This document shows positions 1-12,817 of a DNA stretch of 64,000 nucleotides, one piece after another. The position numbers and the translations under genes are program-made. The notes under the pieces were generated by a model. That model saw only the letters and a list, made by a program, of their open reading frames with translations, did no database searches and was not told where the DNA came from. The stretch covers positions 17,553-81,552 of the forward strand of contig JAJVIG010000023.1 of assembly GCA_022072145.1 (NCBI GenBank). Direction: 5' to 3'. Numbering within the stretch: the stretch's first letter is position 1; each line of letters starts with the position of its first letter. The DNA is from Pseudomonadales bacterium. Lineage in GTDB: Bacteria > Pseudomonadota > Gammaproteobacteria > Pseudomonadales > UBA5518.

Positions 1-714
<714 letters not shown>

Positions 715-736
715 GAGCACCAGGGAGCGGGTGCGG

Positions 737-1666
737 ATGGTGGCACCGGAGCCTGTCGGAGCTCGCTCCCACGGCGAACGCTGGTTGCTGGCTGCGAGTT
801 ATGCGTCGGTCGGGGTCGCGTTGTCGCTGATCGTGGTCAAGGGCTGGGCCTGGCTCGCCAGCGGTTCGGCCAGCATGCTCGGTTCGCTGATCGATTCGGT
901 GATGGATTCGATGGCCTCGCTGGTCTCGATGGCGGCGGTACGCTATTCGCTGAAGCCGGCGGACCGCGACCACCGTTTCGGGCACGGCAAGGCCGAGCCG
1001 CTGGCCGCGCTGGCGCAGTCGGCGTTCATCCTCGGTTCGGCGCTGTTGCTGCTGCTGTACTGCGCGGAACGGCTGTTGCGGGCAGAGCACGAGCCGATGA
1101 TGCACACCGGGCTCGGGCTCGCGGTCAGTGCGGTGGCGATCGCCTGCACGCTGGGGCTGGTCGCGCTGCAGTCGCACGCGATCCGCCTTACGGGGTCGAC
1201 CGCGATCCGTGCCGATCGCCTGCATTACCACTCCGACCTGTTGATGAACGTGGCGGTGATCGTTTCGCTTCTCTGCGCACGCGTCGGCTACGCGCGCGTC
1301 GACGTTCTGATGGGCGTGCTGATCGCGTTGCTTATCGGTACCGGAGCGTTGAAGATCGGCCGCGAGGCGCTCGACCTGTTGATGGACAAGGCGCTGCCGG
1401 AGGAGATCGTGCGGCGGATCCGGGAGATCGCGCTGGGCAGTGCCGGTGTGCTCGGGGTGCACGATCTGCGTACGCGGCGCTCCGGTCTGCGCTATTTCAT
1501 CCAGTGCCATATCGAGATCGCCGACCACACCCCGCTGCTCGCGGCGCATGCGATCGCCGACGCGGTCGAGCGACGTCTGGTCGCGGAGTATCCGGGCGCC
1601 GACGTGATCATCCACCAGGATCCGCACACCCTGGTGCTGCGAGGCGCCGATCGCAGCACGCCCTGA
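737..1666 (+). CDS. Cation diffusion facilitator family metal exporter (FieF-like)
   Basis: A 309-residue inner-membrane protein with about six hydrophobic segments and a cytoplasmic C-terminal domain, the length expected for FieF/YiiP-type Zn2+/Fe2+ proton antiporters. The intramembrane metal site is visible as the Asp pair in SLIDSVMDS (about residues 53 and 57) and as His and Asp in HYHSDLLMN. The motif DHRFGHGKAEPLAAL is typical of the family. A GTG at 731 is possible, but AGGGAG at 722-727 lies 9 nt before the ATG at 737 and only 3 nt before the GTG, so I chose ATG. Metal specificity (iron, zinc or manganese) is not certain. Confidence 0.9.
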   Translation: MVAPEPVGARSHGERWLLAASYASVGVALSLIVVKGWAWLASGSASMLGSLIDSVMDSMASLVSMAAVRYSLKPADRDHRFGHGKAEPLAALAQSAFILGSALLLLLYCAERLLRAEHEPMMHTGLGLAVSAVAIACTLGLVALQSHAIRLTGSTAIRADRLHYHSDLLMNVAVIVSLLCARVGYARVDVLMGVLIALLIGTGALKIGREALDLLMDKALPEEIVRRIREIALGSAGVLGVHDLRTRRSGLRYFIQCHIEIADHTPLLAAHAIADAVERRLVAEYPGADVIIHQDPHTLVLRGADRSTP

Positions 1667-1808
1667 GGGCAGGGCGCGGCGGAGCGCCTTGCCGTACGAG
1701 TGGTCGTGTGGCAAACTGCGGACTGATTTTCGCGAGACCTAAAACAATACAATAACAACAGGTTACAGTGTTTTTCTGAGATATCCTCACGAACCGCTGC
1801 TGCGGCAT

Positions 1809-1893
1809 GCGAAAGTGGCGGAACTGGTAGACGCGCTGGATTTAGGTTCCAGTGCCTTCGGGCGTGCGGGTTCGAGTCCCGCCTTTCGCACCA
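1809..1893 (+). tRNA. tRNA-Leu, anticodon TAG (reads CUA)
   Basis: The acceptor stem GCGAAAG (1809-1815) pairs with CTTTCGC (1883-1889), followed by discriminator A and an encoded CCA at 1891-1893. The anticodon stem CTGGA/TCCAG (1836-1840 and 1848-1852) encloses the loop TTTAGGT with anticodon TAG at 1843-1845. A long variable arm precedes the T arm GCGGGTTCGAGTCCCGC, as expected for a class II tRNA-Leu. The 85-nt length fits. It sits upstream of tig. Confidence 0.97.
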
Positions 1894-1971
1894 GTGGCGG
1901 TTACGGTTGCGTGAGGCGCGCGTGGCACGGGCTTGCGGCCTTTTTGCCGGCTCTCGGAATACATTTCCGCG

Positions 1972-1980
1972 TGCTAGAAT
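1972..1980 (+). promoter_or_regulatory. Probable extended -10 promoter for tig
   Basis: TGCTAGAAT is an extended -10 (TGn-TAGAAT), 81 nt upstream of the tig start. No convincing -35 is seen at 17 bp, which extended -10 promoters can tolerate. It is also downstream of the tRNA-Leu, so tig may additionally receive read-through. Confidence 0.5.
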
Positions 1981-2061
1981 GCGCGCCCTTCCGGCCGCTG
2001 CTGCCCGCGAGCGCGCGCGTCGACAGAACATTCATCCACGGTTTTCCGAGCGAGGTCGAAG

Positions 2062-3393
2062 ATGCAGGTTTCCGTTGAAATTACGTCGGGTCTGGGCCGA
2101 CGCCTGACGATTGGGGTGCCGGCTGCGCGCATCGAATCGGAAGTTGCGGCGCGGCTGGAGAAGGCAGCGCGCACGGTACGGCTGAAGGGCTTCCGGCAAG
2201 GCAAGGTGCCGCTGAAAGTGGTACAGCAGCGTTTCGGCGCGGGCGTGCGCCAGGAAGTGCTCGGCGAGGTGATGAGCCAGTCCTTCTACGAGGCCGTGCG
2301 TCAGGAAGACCTGAAGCCTGCCGGGCAACCGACCATCGAGCCGCGTTCGATGGCGAGCGGCCGCGATCTGGAGTTCACGGCGACCTTCGAGGTGTATCCG
2401 GAGATCGACCTGGTCGATTTCGCGAAGCTCGCGATCGAGCGACCGGTGGCCGAGGTGGGCGAAGCGGATGTGGACCGCATGATCGAGGTGCTGCGCAACC
2501 AGCAGGCGACATGGGAGACGGTAGAGCGCGCCGCCGCCTCCGGAGACCGCGTGAACATCGACTACACGGGACGTCGCGACGGCGTGGCTTTCGACGGTGG
2601 CAGCGCGCAGGGCAGCGATCTGCTGCTCGGTTCCAATCGTATGATTCCTGGATTCGAGGCCGGAATCGAGGGCATGCAACCGGGCGAGACGCGTGAACTG
2701 GCGCTGCGCTTCCCGGACGAGTATCACGCCGAGGACCTCAAGGGTGCCGCCGTCGTGTTCGAGGTACGGCTGAACAGCGTGGCTGAGAAGCGGCTGCCGG
2801 AACTCGACGATGCGTTCTTCGCGCGCTTCGGAGTGGCAGGGGAGGGGCTCGGGGGTTTCCGCGCGGAGGTGCGCTCGAACATGGAGCGTGAACTGCGTCA
2901 GGCGCTGCGCTCGAAACTGAAGGCCCGGGTGTTGAACGCGCTGCACGAGCGCACCGAGGTCGAGGTGCCGCAGGCGCTGATGCAGGAGGAGATCGGTTCG
3001 CTGCGCCGGCAGATGCTGCGCCAGTTCGGCGGTGACGCGGCGCGTTTCGACCCCTCGATGCTGCCGGACGAGATGTTCAGTGCGCAGGCAGGCAAGCGCG
3101 TGGCGCTGGGCCTGCTGCTCGGGGAAGTGATCCGGCGCGAGAACCTGAAGGCAGACGCCGATCGGGTGCGTGCGATGGTCGAGGATATGGCGTCGACCTA
3201 CGAGGAGCCCGAGGAGGTGGTCAACTGGTACTATGGGAACCGGGAGCAGTTGGCGTCGGTCGAAGCGGTAGTGCTGGAGGACCAGGCGGTCGATGCGGTG
3301 CTGGCGCGCGCGCAGCTGAGCGATGTGACGTGCAGCTACGAGGAGGCACTGCGCGCCGACGCGCCGAAGCAGGAGACGCAACAGCATGAATGA
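2062..3393 (+). CDS. tig: Trigger factor, ribosome-associated chaperone and prolyl isomerase
   Basis: 443 residues, the normal trigger factor length. The N-terminal ribosome-binding domain carries the GFRQGKVP signature (about residues 42-49), close to the GFRKGKVP ribosome-docking loop of E. coli. A central FKBP-type PPIase domain follows (about 150-245, with [11 protein letters not shown] and [16 protein letters not shown]), then the helical C-terminal arms. It binds at the ribosome exit tunnel and shields nascent chains. Its stop overlaps the clpP start by 8 nt, and tig-clpP-clpX-lon is a conserved gammaproteobacterial order, so cotranscription is likely. Confidence 0.98.
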   Translation: MQVSVEITSGLGRRLTIGVPAARIESEVAARLEKAARTVRLKGFRQGKVPLKVVQQRFGAGVRQEVLGEVMSQSFYEAVRQEDLKPAGQPTIEPRSMASGRDLEFTATFEVYPEIDLVDFAKLAIERPVAEVGEADVDRMIEVLRNQQATWETVERAAASGDRVNIDYTGRRDGVAFDGGSAQGSDLLLGSNRMIPGFEAGIEGMQPGETRELALRFPDEYHAEDLKGAAVVFEVRLNSVAEKRLPELDDAFFARFGVAGEGLGGFRAEVRSNMERELRQALRSKLKARVLNALHERTEVEVPQALMQEEIGSLRRQMLRQFGGDAARFDPSMLPDEMFSAQAGKRVALGLLLGEVIRRENLKADADRVRAMVEDMASTYEEPEEVVNWYYGNREQLASVEAVVLEDQAVDAVLARAQLSDVTCSYEEALRADAPKQETQQHE

Positions 3394-4018
3394 GCACGGG
3401 CAGCGCAGCAGCGGTACGATCACCGGCCTCGGCCTGGTGCCGATCGTGGTCGAACAGACCGCGCGCGGGGAGCGTTCGTACGACATCTACTCGCGTCTGC
3501 TGAAGGAACGGGTGATCTTCATCGTCGGTCCGGTCGAGGACCACATGGCGAACCTGGTGGTCGCGCAGATGCTGTTCCTGGAATCGGAAAACCCCGACAA
3601 GGACATCCACCTGTACATCAACTCGCCGGGCGGTTCGGTCACTGCGGGGTTGTCGATCTACGACACCATGCAGTTCATCAAGCCCGACGTCAGCACGATG
3701 TGCATCGGCCAGGCCGCGAGCATGGGCGCGTTCCTGCTCGCCGGCGGCACGCGCGGCAAGCGTTTCGCGCTGCCGAACTCGCGCATCATGATCCATCAGC
3801 CGAGCGGCGGGGCGCACGGGCAGGCGTCGGATATCGACATCCACGCGCGCGAGATCCTGATCATCCGCGAGCGGCTGAATGCGCTGCTGGCGCAGCATTC
3901 CGGGCAGTCGATCGAGACCATTGCGCGCGATACCGAGCGCGACAACTTCATGAATCCGCAGAAGGCGAAGGAGTACGGGATCATCGACGAGGTGCTGGCG
4001 GCGCGGCCGGGAAAGTGA
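3386..4018 (+). CDS. clpP: ATP-dependent Clp protease proteolytic subunit
   Basis: A 210-residue serine peptidase that forms the tetradecameric chamber docking ClpX. The catalytic triad is visible: Ser112 in GQAASMGAF, His137 in MIHQPSGG and Asp186 in TERDNFMNP. These numbers match E. coli pro-ClpP within one residue, so a short N-terminal propeptide is probably autoprocessed. The start ATG lies inside the 3' end of tig (8-nt overlap), implying translational coupling. clpX follows after about 100 nt. Confidence 0.98.
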   Translation: MNEHGQRSSGTITGLGLVPIVVEQTARGERSYDIYSRLLKERVIFIVGPVEDHMANLVVAQMLFLESENPDKDIHLYINSPGGSVTAGLSIYDTMQFIKPDVSTMCIGQAASMGAFLLAGGTRGKRFALPNSRIMIHQPSGGAHGQASDIDIHAREILIIRERLNALLAQHSGQSIETIARDTERDNFMNPQKAKEYGIIDEVLAARPGK

Positions 4019-4126
4019 GTACCAATCCGGGATCGTCCTGCTAGACTCAGGACGCGAGCCGTACAACGGCACAGGGCGGGGGCGCCGATGGCGCCATCGA
4101 CGGGATTCGAATCGGGCGGACGGGCA

Positions 4127-5401
<1,275 letters not shown>

Positions 5402-5467
5402 TGCCCCGGACCGCGCACCGGGCGCCTCGCCGCCGAACCCGGCCCGGGCAGGGCAAGGAGTAGTCCG

Positions 5468-7885
<2,418 letters not shown>

Positions 7886-7916
7886 TCCGCTTCCTCACGG
7901 CCGGAGGCGGCTCGGC

Positions 7917-7947
7917 TTGACCGTTCGCTGCGCCGCTGGTGTACACT
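7917..7947 (+). promoter_or_regulatory. Candidate sigma70 promoter for hupB
   Basis: TTGACC (7917-7922) and TACACT (7942-7947) separated by 19 bp, 72 nt upstream of the hupB GTG. The spacer is longer than the usual 17 bp, so the assignment is moderate. Confidence 0.45.
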
Positions 7948-8018
7948 CCGCGTCCCTCGCGCTGCGCGACACGCCCGGGCGCCCGCCCGGTCACACGAAT
8001 CCAACCTGGGGTAATTCC

Positions 8019-8291
8019 GTGAACAAAGCTGAACTCGTGGATCTGATTGCGGACAAGGCCGATATCTCCAAGGCATCGGCAGCGCGGGTGCTCGACGCCA
8101 CGCTGGAAGGCATCGTCGGTGCGCTGCGCGACGGCGACCAGGTCGCGCTGGTCGGCTTCGGCACCTTCGCCGTGAAGCAGCGCGCCGAGCGCCAGGGCCG
8201 CAATCCGAAGACCGGCGAGCCGATGCTTATCGCGGCGGGCCGCAGTGCGAGCTTCAAGCCCGGCAAGATGTTCCGCGACGCGATCGCCTGA
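8019..8291 (+). CDS. hupB: DNA-binding protein HU-beta
   Basis: A 90-residue histone-like protein starting [15 protein letters not shown], with the DNA-bending arm region [10 protein letters not shown]. The frame extends upstream to 7851, but HU is 90 residues and the GTG at 8019 gives exactly that. GGGG at 8008-8011 lies 7 nt ahead as a ribosome binding site. HU binds DNA as a dimer and compacts the nucleoid. It lies between lon and ppiD, the normal context for hupB. Confidence 0.97.
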   Translation: MNKAELVDLIADKADISKASAARVLDATLEGIVGALRDGDQVALVGFGTFAVKQRAERQGRNPKTGEPMLIAAGRSASFKPGKMFRDAIA

Positions 8292-8317
8292 GCCATCGGC
8301 GCACGGGAAAGGCGACG

Positions 8318-10180
8318 ATGCTGCAGAAAATCCGTGACAACGTACAGGGCACGCTTGCGAAGATCATCATCGCGGTGATCATCGTGCCGTTCGCGCTGTT
8401 CGGGATCGACGCCTTTTTCACCGGTGGCGTGCCCGAGGTGGCGAAGGTCGACGGCGAGGCGATCACCGAGCCGGAGCTGGCGCAGGGCATCGAGCTCGAG
8501 CGGCGCCGGTTGCTTGGGCAGATGCAGGATCGCGTCGATGCCTCGCTGCTCGAGGAGTCGCGCCTGCGTGCGCCGGTGCTGGAGTCCCTCATCGAGCGCC
8601 GCCTGATGCTCGCGGCCGCGGAGCGCGCCGGTCTGCACGTGGGCGAGGCGATGCTGAACCAGCTGATCGTCGAGAACGAGAGCTTTCACGAGAACGGCGA
8701 GTTCTCGCAGGCGCGTTTCCAGGGTTTGCTGGCCGGCAGCGGCATGAGCCCGGCGCAGTTCAAGAGCCTGCTGCGCGAGGACATGCTGGTGTCGCAGCTG
8801 ATGTCCGGCGTCGAGGCAAGCGAGTTCGTCACCGTGACCGAACTGGAGGGCGTCGCTCGCCTCACGCAGCAGTCGCTCGATGCGCGCTGGCTGATCGTGC
8901 CGGTGCCCGCCGCCGACGCCTCGATCGCGGTGCCCGAGGAGCGCGTGGCGGCGTACTACGAGCAGAACCGTGCCGAGTTCCGCACCGAGGAGACGGTGCG
9001 CGTCGAGTACCTCGAGATCCGTCTCGCCGACCTGTACCAGCCGGTCGCCGACGAGGCGTTGCGCGAGGAGTACGAACGGCGGACGACGGCGTTCGAGGGA
9101 GCGGAGGAACGGCGCGCCGCGCACATCATGCTTGCCACGCAGGAAGACGCGGCACGCGCGAAACTCGCGGCGCTGCGCGAGCGTGCAGTAGCCGGCGAGG
9201 ACTTCGCACAGCTGGCACGCGAGAACTCCGAAGACCTGGGTTCCGCGACCGATGGCGGGGACCTGGGATTTTCGAGCGGTGACGCATTCCCGGCCGAGTT
9301 CGAGGCCGCGCTGAAGGCGCTCGAGCCCGGAGGCATCTCCGAGCCGGTCAAGACCTCCTCCGGTTGGCACCTCGTGAAACTGCTCGAAGTGCGCCGCCAG
9401 CAGGCGCCGCCGTTCGACCAGATGCGCGCGACGATCGAAAGCGAGCTGCAGAGGGCGGCCGCCGAGCCGATGTTCGTCGAGCGCTCCGAGAAGCTGGCCG
9501 ATCTGACGTTCAATTCCGACGATCTGGCGGAGGCCGCGCGCGAACTCGGACTCGAGGTGCGCAGCAGCCCGGCGTTCGGTCGCCGCGGAGGCGAGGGTGT
9601 GTTCGCCGATGCGCGCGTGATCGCCGCTGCCTTCGGCAAGGACGTGCTGGAGGAGGGGCAGAACAGCGAGCGCATCGACATCGGTGACGATCACGCGATC
9701 GTGCTGCGGCGCGCGGCCCACGAACCGGCGCGGGAGCAGGAACTCGCCGAGGTCGCCGAGCGCATCCGCACGCTGTTGCGAGAAGCGATGGTGCGCGAAC
9801 AGGCCGAGGCGAAAGCCGACGAACTGCTCGCCGCACTCGCCGGCGGGCAGGGCGTCGAGGCGCTCGCGAGCGCCAATGGCCTCGAGTGGAAGGCCGAGCC
9901 CGACTATATGCGCGGTGCCCCGCAGGTACCGGAAGAGCTCGGCAAGGCACTGTTCGACACCCCGCGCAGCGCCGAAGGCACCGGGCACGGCAAGGTCGTG
10001 AGTGGCAACGGTGACGTGCTGGTGTTCGCCTTCGACGACTTCCGTGACGGGGAACTGGCGCGGTTGCCGGCCGAGCAGCGCCGTCTGCTGACCGGAGTGT
10101 TCCGGCGCTCGCACGGCATCGAGAGCGCCGGGCACTACCAGCAGCACCTGCGCGCCGTGGCATCGGTGGAACTGTTCTGA
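8318..10180 (+). CDS. ppiD: Membrane-anchored periplasmic folding factor PpiD (SurA_N/PPIC)
   Basis: 620 residues. A short cytoplasmic N-terminus is followed by one membrane helix (about residues 14-36). The SurA_N-like chaperone region follows, then a parvulin domain (about 265-360, with AAHIMLATQE, GGDLGFSSG and SGWHLVKL), then a C-terminal periplasmic region. It helps fold newly secreted proteins near the SecYEG exit. Its place after hupB matches E. coli. Parvulin activity is weak or absent in E. coli PpiD, so a chaperone rather than isomerase role is possible. Confidence 0.93.
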   Translation: MLQKIRDNVQGTLAKIIIAVIIVPFALFGIDAFFTGGVPEVAKVDGEAITEPELAQGIELERRRLLGQMQDRVDASLLEESRLRAPVLESLIERRLMLAAAERAGLHVGEAMLNQLIVENESFHENGEFSQARFQGLLAGSGMSPAQFKSLLREDMLVSQLMSGVEASEFVTVTELEGVARLTQQSLDARWLIVPVPAADASIAVPEERVAAYYEQNRAEFRTEETVRVEYLEIRLADLYQPVADEALREEYERRTTAFEGAEERRAAHIMLATQEDAARAKLAALRERAVAGEDFAQLARENSEDLGSATDGGDLGFSSGDAFPAEFEAALKALEPGGISEPVKTSSGWHLVKLLEVRRQQAPPFDQMRATIESELQRAAAEPMFVERSEKLADLTFNSDDLAEAARELGLEVRSSPAFGRRGGEGVFADARVIAAAFGKDVLEEGQNSERIDIGDDHAIVLRRAAHEPAREQELAEVAERIRTLLREAMVREQAEAKADELLAALAGGQGVEALASANGLEWKAEPDYMRGAPQVPEELGKALFDTPRSAEGTGHGKVVSGNGDVLVFAFDDFRDGELARLPAEQRRLLTGVFRRSHGIESAGHYQQHLRAVASVELF

Positions 10181-10239
10181 CGCGCGACGCCCGCACCGCG
10201 CCGCTTGCGCTGCCGGCGCCGGGGTCGGCGCATCTGTGG

Positions 10240-11025
10240 TTGTGCGACAGCGACGCGATCCGTGATCCGCACTTGCTGGCGCAGTATCGCGCGCTGCTCG
10301 ACGCCCACGAACTCGCGCGCATGCAGCGCCTCGTGTTCGCGGGCGACCGTCATCGCTTCCTGGTCTCCCACGCGCTGCTGCGCAGCGTGCTGTCGCTCTA
10401 CGGCGGCGCCGCGCCCGCGGCGTGGCGTTTCGTTACCGGCGTGCACGGCAAGCCCGCGCTGGAGTCGGGCCCGGACGCGCTGGATGCGGATTTCAACCTT
10501 TCGCACAGCGGTTCGCGCGCGCTGCTCGCGGTGAGCGCGGGCTGCGAGCTCACCGGCACCGACATCGAGTTCCACCGGCCGGCGCGCAATTTCCACGGAC
10601 TCGCGCAGCGCAACTTCGCCGCGCCCGAGGCCACCCGGCTGGCCGGGCTGGCGGAGCCGGAGCTGGAGCAGGAGTTCTACGACATCTGGACGCTGAAGGA
10701 GGCCTTCGTGAAGGCCACCGGCGAAGGGCTCGCGCGTTCGCTGGCCGATTTCCATTTCGGCTTCGATCGCGCCGGTGCACGGCTCGACTTCGCGGCGACG
10801 GCCGCGCTCGAGCCCGACCCGGTGCGCTGGCGCTTCTGGTGTCATCGGCTCGCCGGTCCGTACAGCGCGGCGCTGGCATTGCGCGCGCCCGCGGCGACGG
10901 TGGCGGAGGATCCGCGCTGGTTCGGCATCGTGCCGCAGCGCGACTGGTGCGCGCTCGACGTTCCGTGCCTGCTGCGCAGTCGACGGATTACCGGCAATCG
11001 GGCATCGGGCGGTGCGACGCGCTGA
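10240..11025 (+). CDS. 4'-phosphopantetheinyl transferase (Sfp-type)
   Basis: Transfers phosphopantetheine from CoA to a Ser of acyl or peptidyl carrier proteins. Family motifs are GTDIEF (Mg2+ site, about residue 105) and WTLKEAFVKATGEGL (about 146). The start is uncertain. The listed TTG at 10240 would cut into the conserved HLW motif, which is encoded in frame at 10231-10239. The frame stays open back past the ppiD stop, and CTG at 10177 is the nearest upstream candidate, so the real start is probably between 10177 and 10240. About 262 residues as listed. No carrier-protein or NRPS/PKS gene is in the window. Confidence 0.85.
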   Translation: MCDSDAIRDPHLLAQYRALLDAHELARMQRLVFAGDRHRFLVSHALLRSVLSLYGGAAPAAWRFVTGVHGKPALESGPDALDADFNLSHSGSRALLAVSAGCELTGTDIEFHRPARNFHGLAQRNFAAPEATRLAGLAEPELEQEFYDIWTLKEAFVKATGEGLARSLADFHFGFDRAGARLDFAATAALEPDPVRWRFWCHRLAGPYSAALALRAPAATVAEDPRWFGIVPQRDWCALDVPCLLRSRRITGNRASGGATR

Positions 11026-11090
11026 GCTAGAATAGCGCCCCTTCGAGGCACCACGGCCGTCACGCGGCCAGCAACAAGGGAGAGACCGGA

Positions 11091-12275
11091 ATGTTCAGGA
11101 TCCGCACCTTCAACCAGATTTCCGTGCGCGGGCTCGAGCGCTTCAGCCGCGAGTGCTACGAGGTGGCGAGCGAGATCGGGCACCCCGATGCGATCCTGCT
11201 GCGCTCGCACAAGCTGGCGGAGGCGGAGATCGGCGAGTCGGTGAAGGCGATCGCGCGTGCCGGTGCCGGCTACAACAACATTCCGGTCGGTGCGTGCACC
11301 GCGCGCGGCATTCCGGTGTTCAACACGCCGGGCGCGAACGCCAACGCCGTCAAGGAACTGGTGGCGGCCGCGCTGCTGCTCGCCTCGCGCGGCATCGTCG
11401 ACGGCATCGCGTTCGTGAATTCGCTGTCGGCCGAGATGCCGGCGGCCGAGATGGGCGCGCTGCTCGAGAAGGAGAAGAAGCGTTTCGCCGGCAACGAACT
11501 GCGCGGCAAGACGCTCGGCGTGGTGGGTCTGGGCGCGATCGGCAGCAAGGTCGCGCGGCTCGGGCTCGGCCTGGGCATGGAAGTGATCGGCTACGATCCG
11601 GCACTGTCGGTCGAGGCGGCCTGGCGTCTGCCGAGCGAGGTGCGACGCATGGAGAACCTCGGCTCGCTGTTCCAGCGTGCCGACTTCGTCACGCTGCACC
11701 TGCCGGTGCTCGAGTCGACGCGCAACCTGGTCAACGCGGAGACCATCACGGCGCTGCGCAAGGGAAGCTGCCTGCTCAACTTCGCGCGCGACGAGATCGT
11801 CGACGTCGACGCCGTGGTGCAGGCGCTGGATTCGGGACGCCTCGCGCGCTACATCACCGATTTCCCGCATCCGCGGCTGCTCGGTCGCACGGACGTGCTG
11901 TCGATGCCCCACATCGGCGCCAGCACCGGGGAGGCGGAGGAGAACTGCGCGATGATGGCCGCCGACCAGCTGCGCGGCTTCCTCGAGCACGGCAACATCC
12001 GCAATTCGGTGAACTTCCCCGCGCTCGAGCTCGAACGCACCGGCGGCTGCCGCCTCGCGATCACCAACCGCAACAAGCCCGGCATGCTCGGCAACATCCT
12101 GTCGATCCTCGCCGCCGGCGGTAGCAACGTGGTCGACATGCTCAACCGCAGCCGCGACGACATCGCGTACAACCTGATCGACGTCGAGGGTTCGCCGGCG
12201 GACGAGGTGCTGGGACAGATCCGGGCGGTGGAGGGCGTAGTGAATGTGCGCCTGATCCCGCCGCCGCGCTGCTGA
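11091..12275 (+). CDS. D-3-phosphoglycerate dehydrogenase, short ACT-containing form
   Basis: 394 residues of the 2-hydroxyacid dehydrogenase family, oxidising 3-phosphoglycerate as the first step of serine synthesis. The Rossmann fold carries GVVGLGAIGSKVA. Catalytic-region motifs are NFARDEIVD and the active-site His in PHIGASTGEAEENC. A C-terminal ACT domain (about 320-392, LAITNRNKPGMLG) suggests feedback control by serine. A ribosome binding site GGGAGA lies 8-9 nt ahead of the ATG. A possible -10 TAGAAT lies at 11028-11033. A related 2-hydroxyacid substrate is possible but less likely. Confidence 0.88.
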   Translation: MFRIRTFNQISVRGLERFSRECYEVASEIGHPDAILLRSHKLAEAEIGESVKAIARAGAGYNNIPVGACTARGIPVFNTPGANANAVKELVAAALLLASRGIVDGIAFVNSLSAEMPAAEMGALLEKEKKRFAGNELRGKTLGVVGLGAIGSKVARLGLGLGMEVIGYDPALSVEAAWRLPSEVRRMENLGSLFQRADFVTLHLPVLESTRNLVNAETITALRKGSCLLNFARDEIVDVDAVVQALDSGRLARYITDFPHPRLLGRTDVLSMPHIGASTGEAEENCAMMAADQLRGFLEHGNIRNSVNFPALELERTGGCRLAITNRNKPGMLGNILSILAAGGSNVVDMLNRSRDDIAYNLIDVEGSPADEVLGQIRAVEGVVNVRLIPPPRC

Positions 12276-12309
12276 GACGGGTGACGGTCGCGGTTCGGCA
12301 ACGGATTCC

Positions 12310-12780
12310 GTGGTGGCGCGCCCGGCCGAATTCCATATCGATCGCGACGGCGTGTGGCGCTATCGCGGCAGCGTGGTGCAGCGCGAGTCGATGGTGCGCC
12401 TGTTCGCCTCGATGCTCGCTTGTCGCGACGGCCGCTACGTGCTGGTCACGCCGGAGCAGACGCTGCGCGTCGACGTGGACGATGCGCCGTTCGTGATCGT
12501 CGACATGGAATCCACCGGTGAAGGCGAGGCGGCGCAGATCGTGTTCGTCACCAACCTGGGCGAGCGATTCGCGCTCGGCGCCGGGCATCCGCTGTATCTG
12601 TGCGAGGACGCCGCGCGCGGCGAGGTGCGGGCGTACCAGACGACGCGCGACTCGCTGCCGGCGCTGGTACACCGCAACGTGTTCTACCGGCTGGCGGAAC
12701 TGGCACGCACCAACGCCGACGGCGTGGCGGGAATCCACAGTGGCGGCCGGTTCTTCGCGCTGGAATCCACCGCGTCCTGA
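12310..12780 (+). CDS. DUF1285 protein
   Basis: 156 residues. The pattern FHIDRDGVWRYRGS, LFASMLACRDGRYVLVTP, VDDAPFVIVDME and LGAGHPLYL matches the DUF1285 family of small soluble gammaproteobacterial proteins of unknown function. Starts with GTG at 12310, with a second GTG at 12313 as alternative. It ends 37 nt before the convergent ETF-QO gene. No functional claim can be made. Confidence 0.8.
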   Translation: MVARPAEFHIDRDGVWRYRGSVVQRESMVRLFASMLACRDGRYVLVTPEQTLRVDVDDAPFVIVDMESTGEGEAAQIVFVTNLGERFALGAGHPLYLCEDAARGEVRAYQTTRDSLPALVHRNVFYRLAELARTNADGVAGIHSGGRFFALESTAS

Positions 12781-12784
12781 GCGC

Positions 12785-12806
12785 GGGCGACGGCTCGCCG
12801 TCGCCC
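12785..12806. terminator. Hairpin between convergent genes
   Basis: A perfect 9-bp stem, GGGCGACGG (12785-12793) with CCGTCGCCC (12798-12806), closed by a CTCG tetraloop. It lies between the stops of the DUF1285 gene and ETF-QO. There is no T-tract, so it may act only as a transcript-end hairpin for both strands. Confidence 0.6.
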
Positions 12807-12817
12807 CGGCCGGTGAA

